64,000 nucleotides of DNA from Methylobacter tundripaludum (lineage in GTDB: Bacteria; Pseudomonadota; Gammaproteobacteria; Methylococcales; Methylomonadaceae), in the NCBI RefSeq assembly GCF_002934365.1, contig NZ_PTIY01000001.1, forward strand, positions 62,001 through 126,000. Direction: 5' to 3'. The notes beneath the pieces are model-generated. The model made no database searches, was not told the origin of the DNA, and saw only the letters and a list, made by a program, of their open reading frames with translations. Each line of letters begins with the position of its first letter. The first letter of the stretch is position 1. Below, in pieces: positions 19,451 to 27,044 of this stretch. The translations under genes and the position numbers were made by a program.

Positions 19451-20475
19451 TAATCCCGATCCTTAAGGCGTTTCATGACATCTTTGGCATCTGCCAAACG
19501 GTCAGCCAATTCTTGGCTTCTTTCGCCAATAAACCGTTCAAACTCATCCCGTTGTAGCGGGGTAACATATTCTTGTAATTGATGATGCAACGCATCTCGA
19601 AATGCTAGATCGCGACTTGCCATTTTCATTCGCGCTTTTTCAATGAGCGGTTTCCAGTGACTCTGAGTCTCAAATATTTTAAACAGAACATCGACTTCCG
19701 AAGGTTTGAGTTTGCGGCCTTTTGCCTTAGCTTCCTGCCGGAGAAGATCACCGAACCCGCACTCGTAAGCGGCAATCAGATCCAACACTTCCGAATAAAG
19801 AGTGGGCCGGACACTATCTTTGTCTTCAAGTTTTAGTATTTTTCGGTACTCCTTCGCGTTCTCACGAAAAATACTGACATAAATTTTGTTGGTGTACACA
19901 GGATATTTAAAATTACCCATATCAACACAATCGTCCAGGGCATCGGTAAACTCTTTGCGATAGTTTTCCTCAATGAAGGCAGAGTGCAGAAAATCTTCGT
20001 CACGCTGGTTAATATACTTAGTGCCGCCGCCGGTACGCTGGTTAATAATGTCGATGACAATATCCAGAATCGCCTGACGCAATAATTTTGCCCGGTCACT
20101 TTCCGAAACCAGCATAGCCAAGTTCAGAAAAGCGCGGAAATCAAAAATACCCAATTGCGGGGTCTTCGTGATGTTCCCGAAATCAGTTTCGGGAACATCC
20201 ATAAGATGAATTGCTTCTTTTAATGATTTCAGTCGCTTACCCTTCAATACTACATAACCGTTTTTTGCCAATTCAGAGGCATTTTGCTCCAGATAATTTT
20301 CAATAGTTCTAAGCGTTACCTCAAAAAAAGCGGCTACCTGCTCTTTAAGCAGAACAGTTTTCCCCTCAAACGGAATGCCTCTAATTCCCGCCGCCTTTTC
20401 AATTTCAGCAAGGGCATAAGGATTATTAAGAATATTTTGCCGATCAATCGAGGAATTGGTCAGGTCTTTGTTCAT
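19450..20475 (-). CDS. HTH DNA-binding protein, partner of the Fic gene (RhuM-like)
   Basis: 341 residues from the ATG at 20475; a GTG at 20484 is the alternative. Residues about 35-75 read as a helix-turn-helix (GKTVLLKEQVAAFF, VTLRTIENYLEQ), similar to the N-terminus of RhuM-type DNA-binding proteins. The middle (FDFRAFLNLAMLVSESDRAK, then a LLRQAILDIVIDIINQRTGG stretch) and the helical C-terminus recur in proteins found next to Fic/Doc genes. The stop overlaps the Fic start. Likely role: antitoxin or operon regulator; this is inference. It is more AT-rich than the R-M genes. Confidence 0.7.
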   Translation of the reverse strand: MNKDLTNSSIDRQNILNNPYALAEIEKAAGIRGIPFEGKTVLLKEQVAAFFEVTLRTIENYLEQNASELAKNGYVVLKGKRLKSLKEAIHLMDVPETDFGNITKTPQLGIFDFRAFLNLAMLVSESDRAKLLRQAILDIVIDIINQRTGGGTKYINQRDEDFLHSAFIEENYRKEFTDALDDCVDMGNFKYPVYTNKIYVSIFRENAKEYRKILKLEDKDSVRPTLYSEVLDLIAAYECGFGDLLRQEAKAKGRKLKPSEVDVLFKIFETQSHWKPLIEKARMKMASRDLAFRDALHHQLQEYVTPLQRDEFERFIGERSQELADRLADAKDVMKRLKDRD

Positions 20476-20539
20476 AGTGCCCACTCAAAAGGTTTAAAGT
20501 ACGCGGCGCAGTCCACAGCTTGTTTTTCTATCATTGTTC

Positions 20540-20655
20540 TAAGGAAGCGCTGAACATATTGATTCCATTCATGGTTCGACAAGCTCACCACGAACGGAAT
20601 CAATATGTTACCGTTCATCCTGAGCCTGTCGAAGGATTTAATCAGCGCTTCCCTA
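20540..20655. repeat. TA-flanked MITE-like element at the mod stop codon
   Basis: 116 bp with terminal inverted repeats TAAGGAAGCGCTGA (left) and TAGGGAAGCGCTGA (right end, reversed). A strong inner palindrome is CATATTGATTCC against GGAATCAATATG. The element is bordered by TA on both sides, the pattern left by Tc1/mariner-IS630 type transposition. The first three bases of its right end are the TAG stop of mod. It separates mod from the HTH gene and would fold into a hairpin in the operon transcript. Confidence 0.75.
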
Positions 20656-22722
20656 AAGAACTTTCATTTCAGTAGTCGGCGAAATGAGCTTGAAGATTTG
20701 TTCGATGTTGATCTTCACGCTGTCGCCGGCAAAACCTGAGTCTTGAAATACCACACGCAACGGATGACGGGCGGCGAGTTCCTTGACGAAGGCCTCGTTA
20801 ATGTCGGCATCGAAACAGGCGGCCAGCGCGTTGCCGTCGACAAACCACACGGTCTTACCGGCGATAGTTTCCTGAGCGATAGGCCGCGTCAAATCCACGC
20901 CCCAGTCCAGCAGCACCTGGAACAATAAATCTTCGGCGCTACGGTCTTCTCGGATATTGTCGACATGGTCGATCAGGTCGCTTTGCTGCACCGCGTCGGG
21001 CGTGTAGTAAACGTCCTTCATGTTGGAACTGTCGATTTTCAGCACGCGGAAGCCGATGTCGAGGTTGTCTATGCCTTCCTTGCCTACGTTGTCCTGCCTG
21101 ATTTTTTGCCCGGCGCGGCGGATGCGTTCTTTGCTTATCTCGGCAATATTTCTCGGTTTATCGATGTCATCACAAAATTTCGCAGCTATCTTTTGATCCT
21201 TTTTATCAACATCAACTGCCTCGGGAATTTGAACCAAAACATAATGCCGCCTTCCGCCGTCGGACAGATTTGCTTCGAAAACAGCGTGTGCAGTGCTGGC
21301 ACTGCCAGCAAAAAAATCCATGACAACTGCGTTAGAATCGTCTGCGGTTACATAGCTAATCAGCTTTGCCAGTTCAAAATGATCTTTGGGGTTGTTAAAT
21401 GCTTTTGCACCCAGAAGCCCGCGAAGAAACTTTACCGCAACTTGAGACTGCTTATAAAAATAAGTCCCTCTAACCTGTGTTGCCAACTGTTCATCTTCGG
21501 ACTCCTCCGTTTCGTTCATATCGACTTCGGCAGCTATCTCAGCAGGAATCGGGCGGATATGGGCCTTGCGAAACGGTGGTTGTGAGTGGTCATCTCTGAA
21601 TTCCACTAAGCCCAGCTTAATTTGCTGCTTCATTGTTGACTCTTCAAAACGCCAACCGCTTTCGGGAACCTTGCAAGGCAAACCTGTCCTCGGATGTAGC
21701 ACATCGTATCTAGGGCCGCCACCACCGGGCCAGGAAATATCCCGGTCACGCCAAGGACCGTTTTCGTCTATGCGCTTATAACGACTCCATTTTTTTGAGG
21801 GATGATTTTTAGAAAGCGCGGAAAACCATGCTTGAAGATCGGCTTCGATAAGCGAATCGTTTGAGCCATGAAGATTACGCAAAGAAAGATATTCAGCCCA
21901 GATTTCCTTGGCTCCCGGTTTTTCCTCTCGCCAGATGACATTTCTGTTACGCAACTCATCAAGCGACTTTGCAAAAATCAAAATGTACTCATGCCCAACA
22001 GAAACCAGTTTCGCATCATTCTTTCTGCCTTTTTCCCAAATCATTGAGGCAATAAAATTAGCTTCTCCAAAAACCTCATCACACAGCCGCTTGAGATTCG
22101 CCTGCTCATTGTCATCAATTGAAATAAAAATAACCCCGTTGTCCCGCAACAGGTTCCGCGCCAGCTTCAAACGCGGGTACATCATGCTCAGCCAGTCGGA
22201 ATGGAAGCGGCCATTGGTCTCGGTGTTGGCGACCATGCGCTGCCCGGCTTCGTCTTTCTGGTTGGAGCGCTGGAAATAACTGGCGGTGTCCTCGCTAAAA
22301 TCGTCGTCGTAGATGAATTCCTTGCCGGTGTTGTACGGCGGGTCGATGTAAATCATCTTGACCTTGCCCAGATAGGTTTCCTGCAACAGTTTCAGCGCAT
22401 CGAGGTTGTCGCCTTCGATAAACAGGTTTTGCGTGCTGTCGAAATCGACGCTTTCTTCGCGGTAAGGGCGCAAGGTCTTGGCGATCGGCGCGTTGGCGGT
22501 CAATAAGGCCTCGCGCTTGCCCGGCCAGTTGAGCTGGTAACGCTCTTGCGGCCCTTCAACCACCGATGTGGAAAGCTCTTGCCGCAGTTGGTCGAAGTCG
22601 ATAGCTTGCTTCAGCGTTCCGTCGGCCTCGCGGGTCTCGGTCACGCAATTGGGGAACAGCTCGGCCAGTTTGGCGATGTTCTGCTGGGTAAAATCGGGGC
22701 TGTGCAGCTTGAGTTTTTCCAT
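20653..22722 (-). CDS. mod: Type III DNA methyltransferase subunit Mod
   Basis: N6-adenine methyltransferase and specificity subunit of the type III system. The ATG at 22722 gives 689 residues and fits the family opening (MEKLKLHSPDF); a longer frame to 22812 runs into a repeat and is rejected. Beta-class order: catalytic motif IV MIYIDPPYNTGKEF near residue 145, then a variable region (about 230-470) likely to be the target-recognition domain, then the SAM motif VMDFFAGSASTAHAV. The C-terminus (IEQIFKLISPTTE) looks complete although the stop lies in a repeat. Confidence 0.95.
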   Translation of the reverse strand: MEKLKLHSPDFTQQNIAKLAELFPNCVTETREADGTLKQAIDFDQLRQELSTSVVEGPQERYQLNWPGKREALLTANAPIAKTLRPYREESVDFDSTQNLFIEGDNLDALKLLQETYLGKVKMIYIDPPYNTGKEFIYDDDFSEDTASYFQRSNQKDEAGQRMVANTETNGRFHSDWLSMMYPRLKLARNLLRDNGVIFISIDDNEQANLKRLCDEVFGEANFIASMIWEKGRKNDAKLVSVGHEYILIFAKSLDELRNRNVIWREEKPGAKEIWAEYLSLRNLHGSNDSLIEADLQAWFSALSKNHPSKKWSRYKRIDENGPWRDRDISWPGGGGPRYDVLHPRTGLPCKVPESGWRFEESTMKQQIKLGLVEFRDDHSQPPFRKAHIRPIPAEIAAEVDMNETEESEDEQLATQVRGTYFYKQSQVAVKFLRGLLGAKAFNNPKDHFELAKLISYVTADDSNAVVMDFFAGSASTAHAVFEANLSDGGRRHYVLVQIPEAVDVDKKDQKIAAKFCDDIDKPRNIAEISKERIRRAGQKIRQDNVGKEGIDNLDIGFRVLKIDSSNMKDVYYTPDAVQQSDLIDHVDNIREDRSAEDLLFQVLLDWGVDLTRPIAQETIAGKTVWFVDGNALAACFDADINEAFVKELAARHPLRVVFQDSGFAGDSVKINIEQIFKLISPTTEMKVL

Positions 22723-22805
22723 GTTTTTTAGCTTAAGTTTGTTTTTGTGGGTAAGGCTTGGCCACGGCGCACCGCTACGCTGCTCCTGCATAATCCACCG
22801 GGGAA

Positions 22806-22925
22806 CATGCATAAATTAATTTAAGTAATCACCATGAAGCGCATGAAGGACATGAAGACTTAAATCCTTCATGTACTTCATGGTTTAAAAATAAAATTTG
22901 CTCAAGTTATTTCATGCACGATCCA
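22806..22925. repeat. MITE-like element, family 1, copy C (left end degraded)
   Basis: Begins ATGCATAAATTAATTTAAGT and ends CAAGTTATTTCATGCACGAT, the same end sequences as copies A and D. The inner CATGAAG palindrome is shorter. The left end lacks the outer TTAGGATCG bases, so this copy is truncated or older. Confidence 0.75.
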
Positions 22926-22930
22926 GGGAT

Positions 22931-22953
22931 ATATTGCAGGAGCAAATATCTGT
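22931..22953. repeat. Short repeat shared in inverse orientation with 26880-26902
   Basis: ATATTGCAGGAGCAAATATC plus TGT. The exact reverse complement of all 23 bases occurs at 26880-26902. A weaker relative (AGATATTTGCTC) is at 14951. Confidence 0.7.
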
Positions 22954-22956
22954 TCA

Positions 22957-23072
22957 TCCTAAAAAATCAGTTGGAATGCGTGAAATCCGTTCGTGCTTCG
23001 ACAAGGCTCTCCTGAGCGCAGTCGAAGGGCTCGGCACGAACGGCTTTCACACGGTCCAACTCCGGTTTTAGG
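22957..23072. repeat. Long palindromic element with about 38-bp terminal inverted repeats
   Basis: Left end CCTAAAAAATCAGTTGGAAT, then GCGTGAAATCCGTTCGTGC. The right end, reversed, reads CCCTAAAACCGGAGTTGGAC and then CGTGTGAAAGCCGTTCGTGC. The centre contains TTCGACAAGGCTC and GCAGTCGAAGG, a second nested pairing. TA borders each end. It is non-coding and of the widespread CGTTCGTGCTTCGACAAG type of intergenic hairpin. Confidence 0.75.
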
Positions 23073-23163
23073 GTTATCCGATTTAATTATCCAGTCCTGC
23101 CGCGTCGGCAATGATTTATAATACCGCAATTCACCCCGTCTAGCCCGCCCCCTCTATTGCAAA

Positions 23164-23454
23164 ATGGCAGAATCGAAAACTTATCTGAATGTACCTTTCG
23201 CCCAAAAGGATGAGGCTAAAGCGCTCGGCGCAAGGTGGGACGCAGTCCAGAAGAAATGGTTTGTCCCGGCGGATAAGGACGTTGCGCTGTTTGCCAGATG
23301 GCAAGCTGAATCCGGCGCTGTCGAATCGCCGAGAGCGAAGACTTCATCGTCCCATATCAGTTCTTCATCCAAGAAGTCCGCCTCCGGCGTCAAAACCCAT
23401 GCGACGGTTAAAGATTTTGTCGCCTATGACGGCGATGCGCCGCCTTGGGATTAA
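23164..23454 (+). CDS. DUF5710-domain small protein
   Basis: 96 residues. The domain covers residues 5-40: TYLNVPFAQKDEAKALGARW, then DAVQKKWFVP. This short fold is usually found fused to DNA primase-like or plasmid proteins, and here it stands alone. A Ser/Lys-rich low-complexity linker follows, and the tail ends in DGDAPPWD, similar to the C-terminal acidic DDxxPF-type tip of SSB. That resemblance suggests, but does not show, a DNA-metabolism role. It is an accessory gene lying among repeats beside the R-M operon. Confidence 0.8.
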   Translation: MAESKTYLNVPFAQKDEAKALGARWDAVQKKWFVPADKDVALFARWQAESGAVESPRAKTSSSHISSSSKKSASGVKTHATVKDFVAYDGDAPPWD

Positions 23455-23556
23455 TGTTTGCCTCTGCAACAGCCGCCATTCTTAAGATGGGAATACGGGC
23501 TTTGCCTGTCCGCAAGCAAAGCTTGCACTCCATTTCTCCGCCCCGCCTTAAGTAAG

Positions 23557-23703
23557 TTAGGATCGTGCCTAAATTAATTTAGGCAATTACCATGAAGAGC
23601 ATGAAGGACATGAAGACTTAAACCTTTCATGCCGCTTCATGTCCTTCATGGTTAAAAAATGAAAAATAAAACTTGCTCAAGTTATTTCATGCACGTTCCT
23701 TAG
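23557..23703. repeat. MITE-like element, family 1, copy D (near-identical to copy A)
   Basis: 147 bp, same length as copy A and differing at only about three to five positions over the shared body. Ends: TTAGGATCGTGCCTAAATTA at the left and CAAGTTATTTCATGCACGTT at the right. The near identity suggests recent movement or gene conversion. Confidence 0.85.
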
Positions 23704-23707
23704 GTGT

Positions 23708-23778
23708 TGTAGGAGCGGGCCATGCCCGCGATGAAGCTGCCGCAATTCCGAAATATCGCGGGCGCGGCCCGCTCCTAC
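23708..23778. repeat. REP-like palindrome (GTAGGAGCGGGC type)
   Basis: TGTAGGAGCGGGCCATGCCC at the left and GGGCGCGGCCCGCTCCTACG at the right form a pair of inverted REP-like units, flanking about 22 bases. GTAGGAGCGGGC-type REPs are widespread in Gammaproteobacteria and are mobilised by RAYT transposases; no such gene is in this window. Confidence 0.75.
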
Positions 23779-23824
23779 GCCCCCTAATAGAGCCGTGTCG
23801 CTGCTATCCCGTCCCGCCGCCCGG

Positions 23825-24907
23825 CTAATTATCCTCATTCGGGATTTGCCCCCTGAATTCCTCCGACAACAGCATTTGCCCACCGGTGACAACCAGCTGC
23901 TCGCCTGGATTAATGCCGCTGCCGACAAAATACCCGCCGGTCGTTGCCGAATACCGGTCTATCGTGCGGCGGCTGAATTGTTCTTCGGCGGTTTTGATGT
24001 AAACGAAAGCCTGATCCAGATACCAGATTAAAGCGGATTTCGGGATCACTACACCCGAATGGCTTTCGCCTTGTTCCGGTATCCAGGCCGTAACGCGCAT
24101 GCCGGTCCTGATATGGTTATCGCCAGGGATGGCGTGTATGCCGCAAGACTGCCCGGAGCAGTCGCGGCGGCCGTCGGTCTGAAAAAAGTAGCTTTCGCCT
24201 TGCACGGTCGTGTCTGTTTGCGGGGCCGCTGAAATCAGTTCGGCTTTACCGGCCGTACTGCGGTTGCCCGACGCATCGACATAAATGTCCTGAATGTCGC
24301 CGGACAGCTGCTTAGTAGCGGGCAAGGTGATTTGCAGCAAGGTTTTCCGCCCGGACAAAAAAGCGCCCAGCTTGTCGGAATCGGTCGCCAAAGCCCATTC
24401 AGTCAGTTTTTCGCCCCAGCTGAGCCGGGCCTGATCGAGAATAGCCTTGCCTTGGACGCCGCTTGCATCAACCAGGGCTTTGTCGATTTGCCACTGCGCC
24501 TGCTGGACTTGCAGGTTCCGTTTTGATGTCGCGCCGTCATCATACAAATCTTGCTGACGCTTGATGTTCTGCTCGGCCTGTTTAAACTTCGCCGCAGCGC
24601 TGCCGCGCTCGGTTAATGCGACCAGATAGCGGTGCCGTAAATCGACCAACGCTTGTATGTTGACCGCTTTGCCGTAAGCCGGGAATTCAGGCCGATAGCT
24701 GGCGGCCGTCAGCGTTATCGTCTGCAAGCCGGATAACGCCTGGGCTTTGGCGGCCAGAAAAACGGTTCCCGGCCCTGCGGATTGCGACAATTTGGCAACC
24801 GGCTTATCGTCATCATCGGCGGCAACCGGGGCAATGCTGAGTATAAAAATACAGGCTATAAAAAGAGCATTCATGTGGACAGTAAAGGGATAGACAGATG
24901 CGTTCAT
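23825..24907 (-). CDS. Periplasmic adaptor (HlyD / RND membrane-fusion) protein, orphan
   Basis: 360 residues; GGAAA precedes the ATG at 24907, while an internal ATG at 24874 would leave a shorter, cleaner signal peptide (MNALFIACIFILSIAPVAA). The DDDDK that follows marks the mature start. Order: N-terminal beta segment, a coiled-coil hairpin about residues 95-160 (AAKFKQAEQNIKRQQDLYDD), then beta-barrel domains with GVVIPKSALIWYLDQAFVYI and a C-terminal GINPGEQLVVTGGQMLLSEE. The last two are typical of metal or drug RND adaptors. A Cys pair (DCSGQSC) near residue 255 is unusual. No inner-membrane pump or TolC gene is adjacent. Confidence 0.85.
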   Translation of the reverse strand: MNASVYPFTVHMNALFIACIFILSIAPVAADDDDKPVAKLSQSAGPGTVFLAAKAQALSGLQTITLTAASYRPEFPAYGKAVNIQALVDLRHRYLVALTERGSAAAKFKQAEQNIKRQQDLYDDGATSKRNLQVQQAQWQIDKALVDASGVQGKAILDQARLSWGEKLTEWALATDSDKLGAFLSGRKTLLQITLPATKQLSGDIQDIYVDASGNRSTAGKAELISAAPQTDTTVQGESYFFQTDGRRDCSGQSCGIHAIPGDNHIRTGMRVTAWIPEQGESHSGVVIPKSALIWYLDQAFVYIKTAEEQFSRRTIDRYSATTGGYFVGSGINPGEQLVVTGGQMLLSEEFRGQIPNEDN

Positions 24908-25007
24908 GTTATAAGATTTCCATTCTTAAATGCATTTTTTTGTTGTTTTTAAAAAATTGCACGTTATCCTTAAAAAATAAAGTAACTATCACTATCGAGA
25001 GATTATC

Positions 25008-25391
25008 ATGAGCGACCTACCGGATAACTTAAAGTACGCAAAAACCCACGAATGGGCGCAGGTGGAAGGCGATAACATCGTTCGTGTCGGCATTACCGAT
25101 TTTGCGCAGGAAGAATTAGGCGATTTGGTTTTTATTGAGCTGCCGGAACTGGGCCGCAAGGTTGCAGCGCAAGAACAGTGCGCCGTGGTCGAATCGGTTA
25201 AAACCGCATCCGATTTGTTCAGCCCGGTTGCCGGCGAAGTGGTCGCGGTCAACGACGCCTTGGTGGACGCCCCCGAGCAGGTCAACGATGACGCTTACGG
25301 AACCTGGCTGTTTTGTATCAAGGCGGACGACCTGAGCGAACTGGACGCGTTAATGGATGCGGATGCCTACCAGCAAATGATTGAGCAATAA
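25008..25391 (+). CDS. gcvH: Glycine cleavage system H protein
   Basis: Lipoyl carrier that shuttles the aminomethyl group between the P and T proteins. It is 127 residues. The lipoylated Lys lies in VVESVKTASDLFSP (about residue 65). The opening LKYAKTHEWAQVEGDNIVRV and the EELGDLVFIELPE motif are typical. gcvT and gcvP are not adjacent, so this is an orphan copy in the window; such copies can also serve as lipoate donors. Confidence 0.97.
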   Translation: MSDLPDNLKYAKTHEWAQVEGDNIVRVGITDFAQEELGDLVFIELPELGRKVAAQEQCAVVESVKTASDLFSPVAGEVVAVNDALVDAPEQVNDDAYGTWLFCIKADDLSELDALMDADAYQQMIEQ

Positions 25392-25473
25392 TTTTGTTTT
25401 ACCTGGTTTGTAACGAAACTGACACACAGCTGTGTAATATTTGTTTTTTTCAATTACAGATAATCAACAAATA

Positions 25474-25833
25474 ATGGCAAATCAAAATGCAAAAGGCTTT
25501 AAACGCCTGATTAACGCGTGTTTCTTCTCTGTTGCCGGCTTTAAGGCAACCTGGACGCATGAAGAGGCATTCAGACAGGAAGTCATCCTGTTTGTGCTAA
25601 CGACCCCCCTGGCGATATGGCTCGGAGAAACTCCGATTGAAAAACTGCTGCTGATCGGCAGCATCGTTTTAGTCATGCTGGTCGAGTTGTTAAATACAGC
25701 CGTAGAGGCCGTAGTCGATAGAGTGGGTTTCGAGCATCACGAATTATCGGGCCGCGCCAAGGATATTGGCTCCGCCGCTGTCATGATGTCGCTGGCCTGG
25801 GCCGCGGTAACCTGGGCATTAATTTTACTTTAG
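25474..25833 (+). CDS. dgkA: Diacylglycerol kinase
   Basis: Small integral membrane kinase that recycles diacylglycerol to phosphatidic acid. The ATG at 25474 gives 119 residues; the frame is open to 25441 but those residues are unlike the family. Three membrane segments are visible (about 32-48, 53-72 and 100-119). The catalytic motif ELLNTAVEAVVDRV and the nearby RAKDIGSAAV are intact, with FRQEVILF before the first helix. Confidence 0.95.
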   Translation: MANQNAKGFKRLINACFFSVAGFKATWTHEEAFRQEVILFVLTTPLAIWLGETPIEKLLLIGSIVLVMLVELLNTAVEAVVDRVGFEHHELSGRAKDIGSAAVMMSLAWAAVTWALILL

Positions 25834-25894
25834 CCGCGACTGCTCCGGCAGCCTTACGGCATACACACCATCCCTGAAGATAAAGAGGAACGCA

Positions 25895-26827
25895 ATGAGC
25901 GCATTAATATGTGGGTCTATGGCTTACGACACCATCATGGTTTTTCATGATAAATTTAAAAACCATATTCTGCCGGAAAAAATCCATATCCTGAACGTAT
26001 CATTCCTGGTGCCGGTTATGCGCCGCGAATACGGCGGTTGCGCGGGCAATATTGCCTACAATATGAAACTGTTGGGCGAAGAGCCGTTAATCATGGCCAC
26101 AGTCGGCCATGATTTTGAACCGTATGCCCAATGGATGGCGCAAAACCAGTTGTCGAGCGAATTTATCAAGATCCTGGATGACAGCTATACCGGCCAAGCC
26201 TATATCACCACCGATGAAGAAGCCAACCAGATTACCGCATTCCATCCCGGCGCAATGAATTCTTCGCACCTGAATTCAGTGCCGACCGACGGAAAGATCA
26301 GCATAGGCATCGTATCGCCCGACGGCAAGGAAGGCATGCAACTGCATGCCGAGCAGTTCGCAGAACTGGATATCCCGTTTATTTTCGATCCGGGCCAGGG
26401 CATGCCGATGTTTAACAAGGAAGAGCTGCTCAAGCTTATCGATCAGGCGACCTGGGTGACATTGAACGATTATGAATCCGAACTGATGCTGGAGCGCACC
26501 GGCTTGTCGTTCGAACAACTGGCCGAACGGGTTGAGGCGCTGATTATTACGTTGGGCGGTAAAGGCTCCCAGATTTACACTCACGGCGAGTGCATCAACA
26601 TTCCCCCTGCAAAGCCCAAAGCGATACTTGACCCGACGGGTTGCGGCGATTCCTATCGTGCCGGCATTTTATACGGCCTGATGAATGACTTGGGTTGGGA
26701 AACCACCGGCAGGGTCGCCTCATTGCTGGGCGCGATTAAAATCGAAAATAACGGCACCCAGAATCATTCATTCGACATGGACGGCTTCAAGCAACGCTAC
26801 CGCGAGAATTTCGGGTCTTCGTTTTAA
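25895..26827 (+). CDS. PfkB-family carbohydrate/nucleoside kinase (adenosine-kinase-like)
   Basis: 310 residues of the ribokinase fold; AAAGAGGAA lies just before the ATG. Signature 1 is the YGGCAGNIAYNMKLLG segment (about residues 46-61). Signature 2 is DPTGCGDSYRAGILYG near residue 250, with the catalytic Asp in GCGD. ITLGGKGSQIYTHG is the usual strand before it. The opening (ALICGSMAYDTIMVF) and length fit the bacterial adenosine kinase-like subgroup, but the substrate cannot be fixed. It stands alone, 61 nt after dgkA. Confidence 0.88.
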   Translation: MSALICGSMAYDTIMVFHDKFKNHILPEKIHILNVSFLVPVMRREYGGCAGNIAYNMKLLGEEPLIMATVGHDFEPYAQWMAQNQLSSEFIKILDDSYTGQAYITTDEEANQITAFHPGAMNSSHLNSVPTDGKISIGIVSPDGKEGMQLHAEQFAELDIPFIFDPGQGMPMFNKEELLKLIDQATWVTLNDYESELMLERTGLSFEQLAERVEALIITLGGKGSQIYTHGECINIPPAKPKAILDPTGCGDSYRAGILYGLMNDLGWETTGRVASLLGAIKIENNGTQNHSFDMDGFKQRYRENFGSSF

Positions 26828-26854
26828 TCGTTAATTACTTATCTGCAAAAAGCA

Positions 26855-27023
26855 TTAATCACCACGAACGACTGCACGGACAGATATTTGCTCCTGCAAT
26901 ATCTGCATTTCCCACATCCCTGTGGGTCATGCAGGAGGTAGAGCAACGCAGGAGCAGTTGCCGAGGCACGAAGAACACGAAGTTTATTTCTTCGTGTTCT
27001 TCGTGCCTTCGTGGTGAATCTAA
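26855..27023. repeat. CACGAAG palindrome interrupted by a second repeat
   Basis: The right arm (26990-27023) reads, reversed, TTAGATTCACCACGAAGGCA and then CGAAGAACACGAAG. The matching left arm is in two pieces: TTAATCACCACGAA at 26855-26868 and GGCACGAAGAACACGAAG at 26965-26982. Between them lie 96 bases (26869-26964) that include the 23-base repeat shared with 22931-22953 and a small hairpin (CCACATCCCTGTGGG). This looks like one repeat inserted into another. The whole intergenic gap before mazG is filled by it. Confidence 0.75.
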
Positions 27024-27044
27024 AACAGTTATACCGAGCTATTC

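Larger units (their letters stand above)
22723..23163. other. Gene-free stretch upstream of mod, filled with repeats
   Basis: 441 bases without a supportable gene. The first 85 bases before mod presumably hold its leader. Then come a family-1 element (22806-22925), a repeat shared with 26880-26902, and a long palindrome (22957-23072). The mod promoter must lie in or beyond these repeats. Confidence 0.55.
23455..23824. other. Intergenic region with two repeats
   Basis: 370 bases without a gene. It contains family-1 copy D (23557-23703) and a REP-like palindrome (23708-23778), nearly touching each other. Confidence 0.6.

Noticed and set aside
20540-20655. Possible truncation of Mod by the adjacent element
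   Set aside because: The element supplies the stop codon, but the Mod C-terminus (IEQIFKLISPTTE...) matches the expected natural end, so the gene appears complete.
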